From Marsupella aquatica (Eukaryota; Marchantiophyta), in NCBI GenBank assembly GCA_973895155.1, contig OZ316898.1, positions 4,588,001-4,652,000 on the forward strand: a stretch of DNA of 64,000 bases. The letters are read 5' to 3'. How positions within the stretch are numbered: the stretch's first letter is position 1; the number at the start of each line of letters is the position of its first letter. Below the pieces are notes generated by a model. That model did not search any database. It saw only the letters and a program-made list of their open reading frames with translations, and was not told the DNA's origin. Below, piece after piece: positions 55,001 through 64,000 of this stretch. The position numbers and the translations under genes are program-made.

Positions 55001-58000
55001 CGGTAGTGCATGTGTCCAAAATGAAGGTTGCCAACATAAAGAGTCCAAAGAAGGGGTCTGCAAGCCATGCAAGTAGTTACAGTAAGACATAAGCGGTCCT
55101 CTGAGACTTGCTTTCTTTTGTAAGAATCTTTCGTTCATTTCGGTCTAAGAAGAGATTATCTGCAGGTGAGAAATCTGCAAGCGGGTTTGGCGTCTTTGAC
55201 CAGTATCCATAGAGGCGGTGAAATTCCTGAGAAGAAGTTAGAGGAACAAACGGAGAGGACAATTGAAGTTAAACAGAATGAAAAGGAGGCAGCTCTTTGC
55301 AAGTTAAAGAGAGACTTCACTTTGCTGGAGACCAAACTTGCCACTTCGGAGGAGAAATTTTCTGAAGAAAGAAATAATTTGCTCAGAAAACTGGAGTCAG
55401 AACAGGAAGAAAGAAAGAGATTGCACGAAATTCTCAAGTCAGAACAGGAAGAAAGAAACAAAGTACTTGAAAATCTCAAAACAGAACAGGAAGAAAGAAA
55501 CAAATTGCGTGAAAGTCGCAAAGCCGAACAGGAAGAAATGAGTGATTTGCACAACAGCCTTGAAGCCGCAGAGTCCAAGATATGCAGGCTTGAACGGATG
55601 ATGCAGGTTTGGGATGAACCTTGGACTCGAAGCAGTCCTGATAAGAGATTGGAAGTGTAGTTTATATGTATGTCGAATCTTTTTACCTGATATGTTGGAT
55701 CAAGAAGCAACTAAACTGATTGTTGCGACTTGTAATGTTTTTCCCTGCACACTAATAACATCAATAAGATGTCATGAAAGTCATAGCAGAGGATTCTGTT
55801 GTAACGCGAAGGCTTCACTCGCGATTATATGGAATCAAAGATAATGTGAAACAGTACTAGTGCGATGATTATGCTATCATAACCCTATCGCAGGAGAGTG
55901 ATGTCAAGGAACAGGAAATGAGCAAAAAGATTGAAAAATTCGTAGCAGAAAGGGCCCAAATAGAATCACTTCTTCACGAGAAGTATCGCGGGAAGTTTCT
56001 ATCTCAAAACACACAACTGATTTCCATGAAGGAGGCTCTCAATGTTGCGACTCATGCCCGCCAGGTATATGGCCAAGCTGGTCTGTCTTTCTGGCAAATG
56101 CTTATTTGACAGTCACATTCTGGAATCTCCTTGCCAAGTTCGCTCATTTCTGCTTGATCGATTTGTACAGTAGTTAGACATCACAATGGTAAAGCCGGTG
56201 GTATAATTGCACAACTGTATTGCTTACCGTTGCAATCCCAGACTCCCTTTAGTGACGTCCACATAAGCTGAACCGCTGGAGAATGTACTCAGAATGCAGA
56301 AAGTGCACTCTTGGATGCAACAGCAGAAAAGGAGAGCAGCAGGCAGTTGGCTGTGTCACTTGGGCAGCTACTCGAAGAAGAAAAGGGAAAGCTCGGAGTT
56401 TGCAATTCAGAGATGGTCTGGAGACATTCTCGTTTCAGCCCATGCTTGTCCATTCATTCTTGTTACCTTATGAACTTTAGGTGCACCAGAGTTAAGGGAA
56501 TTTCCTGCGTGTTTACGGACTCAAGTAATGTTCGGTAGGAAAGCAAAGAATTAACGAGTAATTTTGTGGATGTCGACGTCTTGTCGCAGGAGTGACAATT
56601 ACGATGCACGGTCTTTTCCATTTCTGCATTGTTTGGTCATTTTCGTTATTCGTCATCGTGCTGCATTCGTTCTGCAAATCTCGATCATAATGCAGGGAAT
56701 TGATGGCTGCATATCTGGTTTTGTTTCGTTACGCTCAGTAGGAGGACTGCAGATCACTCGTTTTGGAACTTCGGGAGCAGGTTGAAAAATCCTCCAAGGA
56801 TTTTTTGAATTCAAAGACAGAGCATCAGGAGGCACTGGAACAGTTGAGCAAGTAAGTGGCTGCTTCGTTTTGACAAATTATGTGGTTCTATTTCTGTGTT
56901 TCAACATTTCCCGAGATAAGTCTTCTTTTTCTTTGTCCTGGGCTGGAAACAATTCTATAAGACATCGGTCAACAGAAGTACAATACTAAATGGGATTTAG
57001 ATACTTGTAGGTAGCATCAATAAAATTGAACTGAATATGGTCGGGCAATTCCTTCGCACAGCCAAATTGCGTTTGGGGATTTCCCAGAATCTTTACAAGT
57101 CTCGTCCATTTGTAAATCATGGCGCTGTCATAAGATGAAGCAAGTTCTGTCATAGCAAGAAGAACAACTAGATGGGGCTCAAAAATATTCCTACGAACCT
57201 GAGGATTTAGAAGAAGCTGCAGTCAACACAACTACACTTGCAACAACTGGGCTTGTGATCACGAGAAGCGCAATCACAAGATTGGGTTCCGTGGGGATCT
57301 GCGGCAACAGAATACTTCCGTATTTTATCAGCGCTGCTCCTGCTGTACAACCTGCAAACAATTTCGCCAAGTATTGCCAGTCTTCGGATATGGATTGTTG
57401 AGAAAGTTTCTCATTGTCCGGAGCATCTCCAAGTCCAGCCCTTGCACGCCCGCAAGCTACTCTCCTGGAAAGCCAAGTCGTTTGCCTCATCCCTTCCCTG
57501 TATCTGTTGGTCGAACCAAAGGGCAACGGGGCGCCCGCTCCAAGCAATGCATTGCGCTCTCCTCTACGACAAACCTGCAGTGCTGAGCTGTTCGAGAGTG
57601 TGGACCCAGCGAGCCCAGTGCTGCAGGCGCAGATGGCAAAACAATTCGCCATGGCTAATGTACTCATAGAGCAAGGTTTTGCAAGAGATCTTGAGTTTCA
57701 GCAAGCTCTGTTGATGTCCAAAGCTTTCGAAGTGAAATGGTCACCTCCATGTCGAAACCGTGATTGAACACACCATTTCTTGATGCCACCTCAAATTGAC
57801 TGCGAAGGCAGGATGTGGCTATCAGCACTCTGCAATCCTGCACCTGCCATACACCCACAAATCAACACAAAGGATCCCAATCAGTACACTTACTTGTCAA
57901 CATGCACAGGACCATGCCTCACCTATCATAATGCAATCCTAACTCGTGATGCATAGTTTCTAGAATGAGATGCTCCAAGACAGACTGAACCATATACACA

Positions 58001-61000
58001 CGGCCATCTTCTCTCTCTTACCATGAAGAACGTTCAAAAATCAGGGCTCACGGGAAGCGTTCAGACACACGTTAGCCTTATAAGTTTACACCATGACTTC
58101 CAAGTGTCGATAGTCACAACTTAGACCAAGGAGCAGCACCAGGAGAAATCCTAGAGTGTAAATCACGATCTCTAACGGGAACTGGAGCTCTACTTCAGGG
58201 TTTGCCAATCGGTTTGCCAAACACGACACTTCAGCAGCTTCCGCCCCTGAGGTGAACGCCAAGTGGATTCTCCAGAGAGAGCAGTACATACCTCATCGAA
58301 TCCGTCTCGCATTCAGATTGGACTTGCGAATGTAGGGCTCCACGTTTCCTCTCACATCTGCAGCTCCATATCCATTTCGCTGTTCCCAGTCTCGAAGTTG
58401 ACACTAGGAACATTTGATATGTGCTTTACACAAACAAGTGCTCCCAGTAGACAGAGGAATATGATAATTGTTTAAGTAAATTTTCTACACACAGCTGCTA
58501 CAAAGGGATTCGTGGCGCAATGGTAGCGCGTCTGACTCCAGATCAGAAGGTTGCGTGTTCGATTCACGTCGAGTTCAAAGCTCGAAATACCTACCCTTAC
58601 AATTTGGCAAATTTTTTTCACGTTTAAACGCTGCCGTAGTAGCAATTTGTGTTTTTGGTATCTTAGACATTGCCGTGGTAGCAATTGTGTTTCTGGTATA
58701 GTTCAGGCGACTTACAGCTTCGAGAAATAGCTTAGAAACAAGCATTCACAACTCAGTAGATGAATATACTTACGAACTGAGGTGGTGAAGAAAATTGTGA
58801 TGGTTATAATTTAGTGGCATGTTGATAACAAACATCACCAGAACCTTCGTTACTTGCATGTCGGGTTCAAAGCTCAAACAACTTGACTTCCCTACATTGT
58901 GGCATTTTTTCTTCACATTTCAAAATTGCAGCAGTACCAATTGTGTGTTCAGTCAGGCCATGGATGCAACTTACCCTTTCTGGAAATACTGAGTGTAGAC
59001 ACATAATAGGCAAGGGAATGTTGAAACAAGCATTCACAATTAGATTAACTAGCCTGGCTGCCCGAGCTTTGCTCCAAGCCCATGGTTGCCTCCCTGGCCT
59101 TTTCCCTCACTGCAAAACTCATCACCACCTCATAGTCATGGTCTACAGGCTTTCACTCTAGAGCTTAGGCTCCAGATTATAAGCTTTTGATTGCAAATTA
59201 TTAGTTGGATATACAAACTATATAAGTGCAAAAAATTGTGATGGTTGTAATCTAGTCTGTTGATAACCATCATTAGAACCCTCATTACTTGCTCCCACTT
59301 TCACTCACTTTACACTAATAGTCTCTGTTCACTAGATTGTTAGTCCCACTATCTGTTGAATGCATATACTTGCTTAATGTTGTCTAGATATCAAACATTT
59401 TTGAAGCAGCTTCAATCAAACCTATGTGTTGGTTTATTTTACCAGGCTTCACAAGCATGAGTTGCAGGAAGCCATTGCACGTGAGTTTGCAGCTGGAGAG
59501 AGTAGAGGGATGCTTGCAGCTGAGAAAAAATTCAATTTGAAATTTGATGAACTTAGAAATGCCATGGACTTGAAACTCAAGGATGCACAAAAAGAGTTCC
59601 AAAAAGCTCATGATGGTGAGGTTTGAAGACTTGGTGCACACAACTCATAAAGTTGCATGAGTACAAAATAGATGACAGTTGTGTAATTTTGCATTAAGAT
59701 GGTGACATTGTCAATCCAGATTGGAACACCTACGTGGTTTTAGTTCAAAGCATTGGCCACAAGAATTTGTTAAGCATAGTGAAATAGATGCAATCTTATC
59801 AGTATCAATGTCATTTTGGGTTTGATTTCAGGGTGTTTTCAGGTTTGGCTTTCAAAAATTTGGACAAGCAAAAGTGCTTATAGTGTTTTTTTCTCTTGTT
59901 CTTGCAGAGCTTATCAAGATACGGCAGGACATGGGCAGTCTAAGGAATGAGAAGGAGAGAGAGGAGGTGACGCTCAAGGAAACGATTCGAAGAGTCCTTC
60001 TTAAGGTATATAGTATTAGTACAATATGAATTCCTACCCAACTTTGTCTTGTCAAATAGATGGGATTGATGGGTTGGTACAATTGGTTAATAACTTAGCA
60101 CCTATTGTGGAACATTTATTCTTGCTGCAGGATCCATTTTATTCCACTTAGTCTTGCTATTAGGTGTGAAAAGGTACTGTCTAGGCATTGGTTCCGACAC
60201 CCCAAGCTTTTGGGCAGGCACCCATTCTAGACCTTTAGTTTACTTAGATCTGTTGCAATAACTTACTGCAATTCTACAATGTGATCACCTAGATGAGGTC
60301 TGTTTATATTGACATACATGTTGACGCATTTATCAATGATATTGTAGGAGCAAGAAAAAGAGGCATTGGTTGTAGAACTTTCAAGTGTTGTGCGTTCTCA
60401 GGTGACCACCTTGAGTTATATTGTGTCCTAGAGTTTTAAATTCAGAAGCCCTTCCAAAATGTTTTGGTGTGCTTTGTACTCGGTTTTGTGTTTGTGTTTT
60501 TTAAAGGAGATAAAATGGATGAAGGAAGTTGCTTGCATGCGGCCAGAAAGTGATGCTACAGGATGATCTCTCACATTTATGTTTATCATTGTGTTTGCAG
60601 AAGATAAAGCTACAAACTGCTCAATTTGATTTGGAGAGGCTTGCCGAAGCTGAGGAGGTACTCAGATAAATCACTACTTGGAGAAAGTGGCTCCTAATAA
60701 GAACTTGACGTGGCTCAAAGATATTTCTAATACAAATACCAAGCAGTTTGTGGTATAACCAAAGTTGACATGTGTTGTCAAGACCAATTTGACAGATAAA
60801 CAAAGAAATCAACATGTCATCATTTTACCTCCACAAACTGCAAACTCTGGTGGACATAACCAAACTTCAACAACAGAGTAGATGGACCTCCTCTGCCTCT
60901 CTAAAAATAATTCTACAAAACTGTATAAACTTTATTTGATTTCTAAGTTCTGACATCAACTACACCTTAATGATTGCTTGCTTCCTAAAGAAAGATTCAG

Positions 61001-61411
61001 TCTCAAAGATACAAGAATGATTTAATATTTCTGCTTCTACAGGATCTTCAGAAGATGCATCAGGAGATGATAATTGTAAGACGCAAGGCAGACAAGTGCA
61101 ATGACCTTACTTTTGAGGTGGAAAGTCTCCAGAAGAAGATGGCAGAAGTCATTGGTGATGCAGAAAAACAGAAAGAGAGTATTGCAGAGAAGTTTCATGC
61201 AAAATTGGTTTCTCTCGAAAATGAGAACAACATACTTACAGCAAAGTTGCAAAATCTTGAATCATCTGAGGATGCCATTAAAGTAATTTTTATGATCAGC
61301 CTGCCTTATCATTCTTCTATATTGTAAAGGAATTTCAATTTTTGCTAATCCATGGTGCAAATCAGGAGAAGAATTGTAAGGTGATAATCAATAAGTAGGG
61401 ATGTTACATCT

Positions 61412-61450
<39 letters not shown>

Positions 61451-63302
61451 CTTTGCTGAAAGTCAAGATAATGTTTGCAACAAAGTCTGGCAAGCCGGTA
61501 GTTTAGCCTCTAAACAAGGGAGCTGACACTGACTATTGTCTTCCACCAAATGCAATGCCACGGCACTGTATTTAAATCACAGGTCATGGGACCCTCTATC
61601 TATATAGTGCGCCCGGAGAGTTGTACTTGAGTTTTGACTATGTTTTCATTTTTTGGTACTTGCATGGCGTGGTGTTCAAAAATGGGCATTGTGTTTGAAT
61701 ATTGGCGTTGTCATATGATTCATATTTGTACATTTGGTACTCAATGGAGAATGGCTTTGGTTCAAAGCTCAAACACAATGCCCGGTCATTATGTTAATGG
61801 ACATTGTGTTTGAGTTCAAATGTCAATTTTGTCTGGGGATCCAAAAAAATACATTTGTACACAAGATCATGGTGTTGTGTTTGGGGGTCTTTGTAGTTCA
61901 TGCTAAAGACCTTTGTTTAAATGCTGACTCCCATACAGGACAAGGAAATAGCATGAGTAGAGTTGATTATACTCCTGCAGACTGTAAGTGGAGACAAATC
62001 CCTCCTCTAGGAGTTGGCTACCAATAGGACATTTATGGACTTAAGGAGCATTAAAGTACATGGAGTTATGGGATCAATAACTTCTGTCTGCCCCTAATTT
62101 GTCATACATAGCTATAGTATACAACCTTTTGCTTTCCCTGTTAGCCCAAGGGGGTCCCAAAGCCCGCTCCTCCATATCGGACGACTTGCCAACTTTGGGG
62201 TACCCAATGAAGGAGAAGCGGCTAATCATGAGTTTTTCTTTCGGGTAACCCGGTGCAATTCCAGCTTTACCAAGGGCACTGGTAAATGAAGGGATTGTCA
62301 TATCACTCTTCAGTTTTGGAGCCTGCCGCCGGGCCATTGTCCGATGCACCACCCCCACCGACTGAGCTGGTTAGCCAGTCTGGTGAAACCCGTTTGCAAG
62401 ACTTGGACTGACTCGGCAATTACCATTGAAATATAAGATAGCACTCAGATCAGAGGTGTGAAACTCTTGTGTTGCATTGGAGGAAGATGTATGATGGTTT
62501 ACAGAAGAAATTACTCCAGTAAAGTGGGAATGACTATAACTATGTATGACTAATAAGCAACAATGGCAGGTAAAGAATAAAATGCTCGATAGTCAAAATG
62601 ACACAATCAAGGAGCTGAAGTTGGAACTGTGCCATGCAAAAGAAGCCTTCAGGGACTCTTTGAAAGCTTCTGAAGCCCTGCAAACAGAGTGGACTAGACG
62701 CCTTCAAATCGAGATCAATCAGGTTTTCCATTATTTCAAAACATTGTTTGAACATCTAATAGTTTCTGAATAAAATTCACATGTGAGCTCAAAAGGCAAC
62801 CTGCATTGTGGTTACAGAACAAGTTATCTATTTGTGAGGATTGGGGATATTGTACTGACAATTTCCCAATTTTATGTAGGTCAATCAACATGAATGAGCA
62901 CTTATCTGCTTAAAGGCTTTTTAGCTGTTATTTTCATTTTTGTAAAGTTCATGGGATGAGCGCCAGGCATCAAACATGGCTAAGTATGAAACTTCTTCTG
63001 TAACCCTGTTGACAGACAATACTGCCACCAATGGCAAGATGGATACTTTTGGGGGCTATCCTAGTCCAACCCCAACTTCTATGATATCAAACCTTTCAAA
63101 AATCAGCTAGTTTGTAAGATTGAATGTCAAGCCACATTTCTTTCCTGCAGAGGGAGGCCTTGCAAAACAAATTTGCAACACAAGAGGTAACAAAGACAGC
63201 TTTGGAGGAGAAACTAAGATTTGAAAGAGCTGGTAAAATGGCAGCAGAAAAGGCCTCAAAGGCACTGCAAGATAAACTGAACGAGAAGGAAGGAATGTTT
63301 AG
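52015..63302 (+). CDS. LRRCC1: LRRCC1/VFL1-like leucine-rich repeat and coiled-coil protein (continues past the window)
   Basis: LRRCC1 (VFL1 in Chlamydomonas) is a centriole/basal-body protein. Exon 1 (52015-52388) has SDS22-type repeats such as LELLSLHGNRIERIQGLEGL and LQVLNLSCNHIEDI. Exon 2 (53124-54168) finishes the LRR domain with a cap (NPICQALAYKSAVVAAVPHI), and the junction keeps phase. It continues into a Ser-rich linker. Coiled-coil exons follow: 55166-55606, 55894-56064, 56300-56415, 56753-56851, 59446-59615, 59908-60005, 60348-60401, 60601-60657, 61043-61282, 62570-62722 and 63151-63302, each with AG/GT borders and Glu/Lys/Leu heptads. The intron 56852-59445 holds an antisense gene and a tRNA. 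The LRR-cap-linker-coil order supports the name. Orthology was not tested, and other LRR-coil proteins are possible. A motile-sperm land plant would need it. Confidence 0.8.
55386..55553 (+). repeat. 42-bp coding repeats (14-residue coiled-coil units)
   Basis: Within the third exon the unit TCAGAACAGGAAGAAAGAAA and variants recur four times at 42-bp spacing. They encode LxSEQEERxxLxxx-type 14-residue units, two heptads each. Unit gain or loss would keep both frame and heptad phase. Confidence 0.85.
57191..57667 (-). CDS. Predicted plastid-targeted small membrane protein, nested in an intron
   Basis: 158 residues from ATG 57667, uninterrupted. The first about 70 residues are rich in Ala, Ser, Arg and Gly with few acidic residues, as in a chloroplast transit peptide. 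After a charged linker (DAPDNEKLSQQSISED) come two hydrophobic segments, around YLAKLFAGCTAGAALIKYGS (about residues 101-120) and NLVIALLVITSPVVASVVVL (about 131-150). I do not recognise the family. It lies antisense inside the 2.6-kb intron 56852-59445 of the LRRCC1-like gene. Confidence 0.6.
   Translation of the reverse strand: MSTLAMANCFAICACSTGLAGSTLSNSSALQVCRRGERNALLGAGAPLPFGSTNRYREGMRQTTWLSRRVACGRARAGLGDAPDNEKLSQQSISEDWQYLAKLFAGCTAGAALIKYGSILLPQIPTEPNLVIALLVITSPVVASVVVLTAASSKSSGS
58506..58577 (+). tRNA. tRNA-Trp (anticodon CCA)
   Basis: 72 nt including discriminator A. It begins GGATTCGTGGCGCAATGGTA (box A). The anticodon loop CTCCAGA is closed by CTGA/TCAG. Box B is GTTCGATTCAC, and it ends GAGTTCA. 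The acceptor stem pairs fully with two G-T wobbles. No intron. It lies in the sense direction inside an intron of the LRRCC1-like gene. Confidence 0.93.
61414..61445. repeat. GT dinucleotide microsatellite
   Basis: About 16 uninterrupted GT units in an intron of the LRRCC1-like gene. Confidence 0.95.
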
Positions 63303-64000
63303 GTAAGGCCATTTGTATATGACTGGCTTTTAAGAGTGCTTTACACTTAATTTGTGGAGGTATAAATGCTCAATTAAGGGCTTCATTTTGTTTGCCTTGC
63401 ATGAACATTTAACTTGGCAATGAAGTGTCAAACGTGAGGTCTTGATGGGGAAGGGGATTTGGTTTCACTTGAGCCATGATGAAACCAAAACATGAATATA
63501 TATAGGTGAACCCCAGTACTAAGGCTAATCAAATTGTGATTAGGAAGGCCACTGCCTGGTGGCCATTGCCCAAAGCCCGACCCTAGGATTGAAATCAATT
63601 TGAAATCACAGGAACAATATGTATACCAGACCATAGATCAATGACAGACCAGTCAAGTGAGGCAGGGCAGGTCCATGGGCCAAATCCCGCTAAGGGCGTT
63701 CATTCTTTTGGCACAAATCCCACCCAAAAGTGGGGTTCGCACACAACTTTTGACACTGAGGAAAGCCTTATTCAGTTCTCATGGGCAGCAAGTGCTTGAG
63801 GCTCAGTAAGGAGCCTTAATATTAGCCTTTGACCTGAATAAAAAATGTGTTTCTTAGTGAATGACAACATAATTCAAAGACAGGAGGAGTTTGCCTTTTT
63901 TCTGACACAATTTCTAGAGATTTTTAGTATATTGCAAACAGGTTTATCATGTTTGTGGCACAAAAGAGTGACATGGGTGCACAAGGAGGCTACAAATCTA
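63303..64000 (+). other. Intron of the LRRCC1-like gene running off the window
   Basis: It starts with a GTAAGG donor at 63303. No further coiled-coil exon was recognised before the window end. Confidence 0.55.

Noticed and set aside
62074-62358. Minus-strand frame with a GYPKVGKSS stretch resembling a GTPase P-loop
   Set aside because: Only the P-loop-like residues fit and the other G motifs are absent. An AGCTCAGTCGGT stretch nearby hints at a tRNA-derived SINE in the intron, but no box B was found.

Overview
This is a eukaryotic nuclear window, most likely from a land plant. The evidence is spliced genes with GT-AG introns of about 50 bp to 2.6 kb, an early light-induced (ELIP) chlorophyll a/b-binding pseudogene, a COPT-type copper transporter, plant-type nuclear tRNAs for Arg(CCT) and Trp(CCA), and a full Ty1/copia retrotransposon primed by initiator-Met tRNA. 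A leucine-rich-repeat plus coiled-coil gene resembling centriolar LRRCC1/VFL1 suggests a plant with flagellated sperm (bryophyte, lycophyte or fern). The species cannot be named from sequence alone. A 100-base N run at 48979-49078 marks an assembly gap.

Layout. 1-25578 is a decayed tandem array pairing an unrecognised multi-membrane-helix gene with an ELIP gene. Membrane gene copy 1 (1-610) is truncated. The ELIP (972-2355) is a pseudogene with three frame breaks. Copy 2 (about 2935-5850) is the fullest, followed by an ELIP 3'-end fragment (6690-7210). Copy 3 is split into 9555-9898 and 21062-24050 by an 11,163-bp DNA transposon at 9899-21061. 25579-31188 is a Ty1/copia element on the minus strand, and 31325-31665 is a solo LTR of the same family in the opposite orientation. 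32850-35100 holds three adjoining tandem arrays. Beyond them come COPT (36909-37343, +), tRNA-Arg (39370-39442, -), a SAMHD1-like dNTPase gene (about 40451-46573, -), a Harbinger-type MITE (47747-48113), the gap, and the LRRCC1-like gene (52015 to beyond 63302, +). One 2.6-kb intron of that last gene holds an antisense plastid-type membrane protein gene and a tRNA-Trp.

The most interesting object is the transposon at 9899-21061. It has 27-bp imperfect terminal inverted repeats and a 9-bp target duplication, CTCAAATCG. The insertion is independently confirmed by two uninterrupted paralogous copies of the target in the same window. Its plus-strand gene looks like a Mutator-like (MULE) transposase with a Cys/His N-terminal region, a DDE-like core and a C-terminal SWIM zinc finger. 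Its divergent minus-strand gene joins a ParB-like domain (motif DGNHR) to a degenerate amino-type DNA methyltransferase-like domain. A third gene encodes a Pro/Ser-rich protein with an acidic tail, and a second copy of the tail-coding segment lies beside it.

Ten near-perfect 18-bp palindromes (GYTAGCGANNTCGCTAGC) and five half-sites lie in introns, in the divergent promoter and in the subterminal regions, never in coding sequence. They share one orientation whatever the gene strand. This suggests a self-recognition system: an element-encoded protein that binds or marks its own non-coding DNA, comparable in logic to ParB/parS or to the VANC/VANDAL anti-silencing system of other plant MULEs. 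That function is inference. The copy is probably dead, since its frames are intact apart from several in-frame stops.
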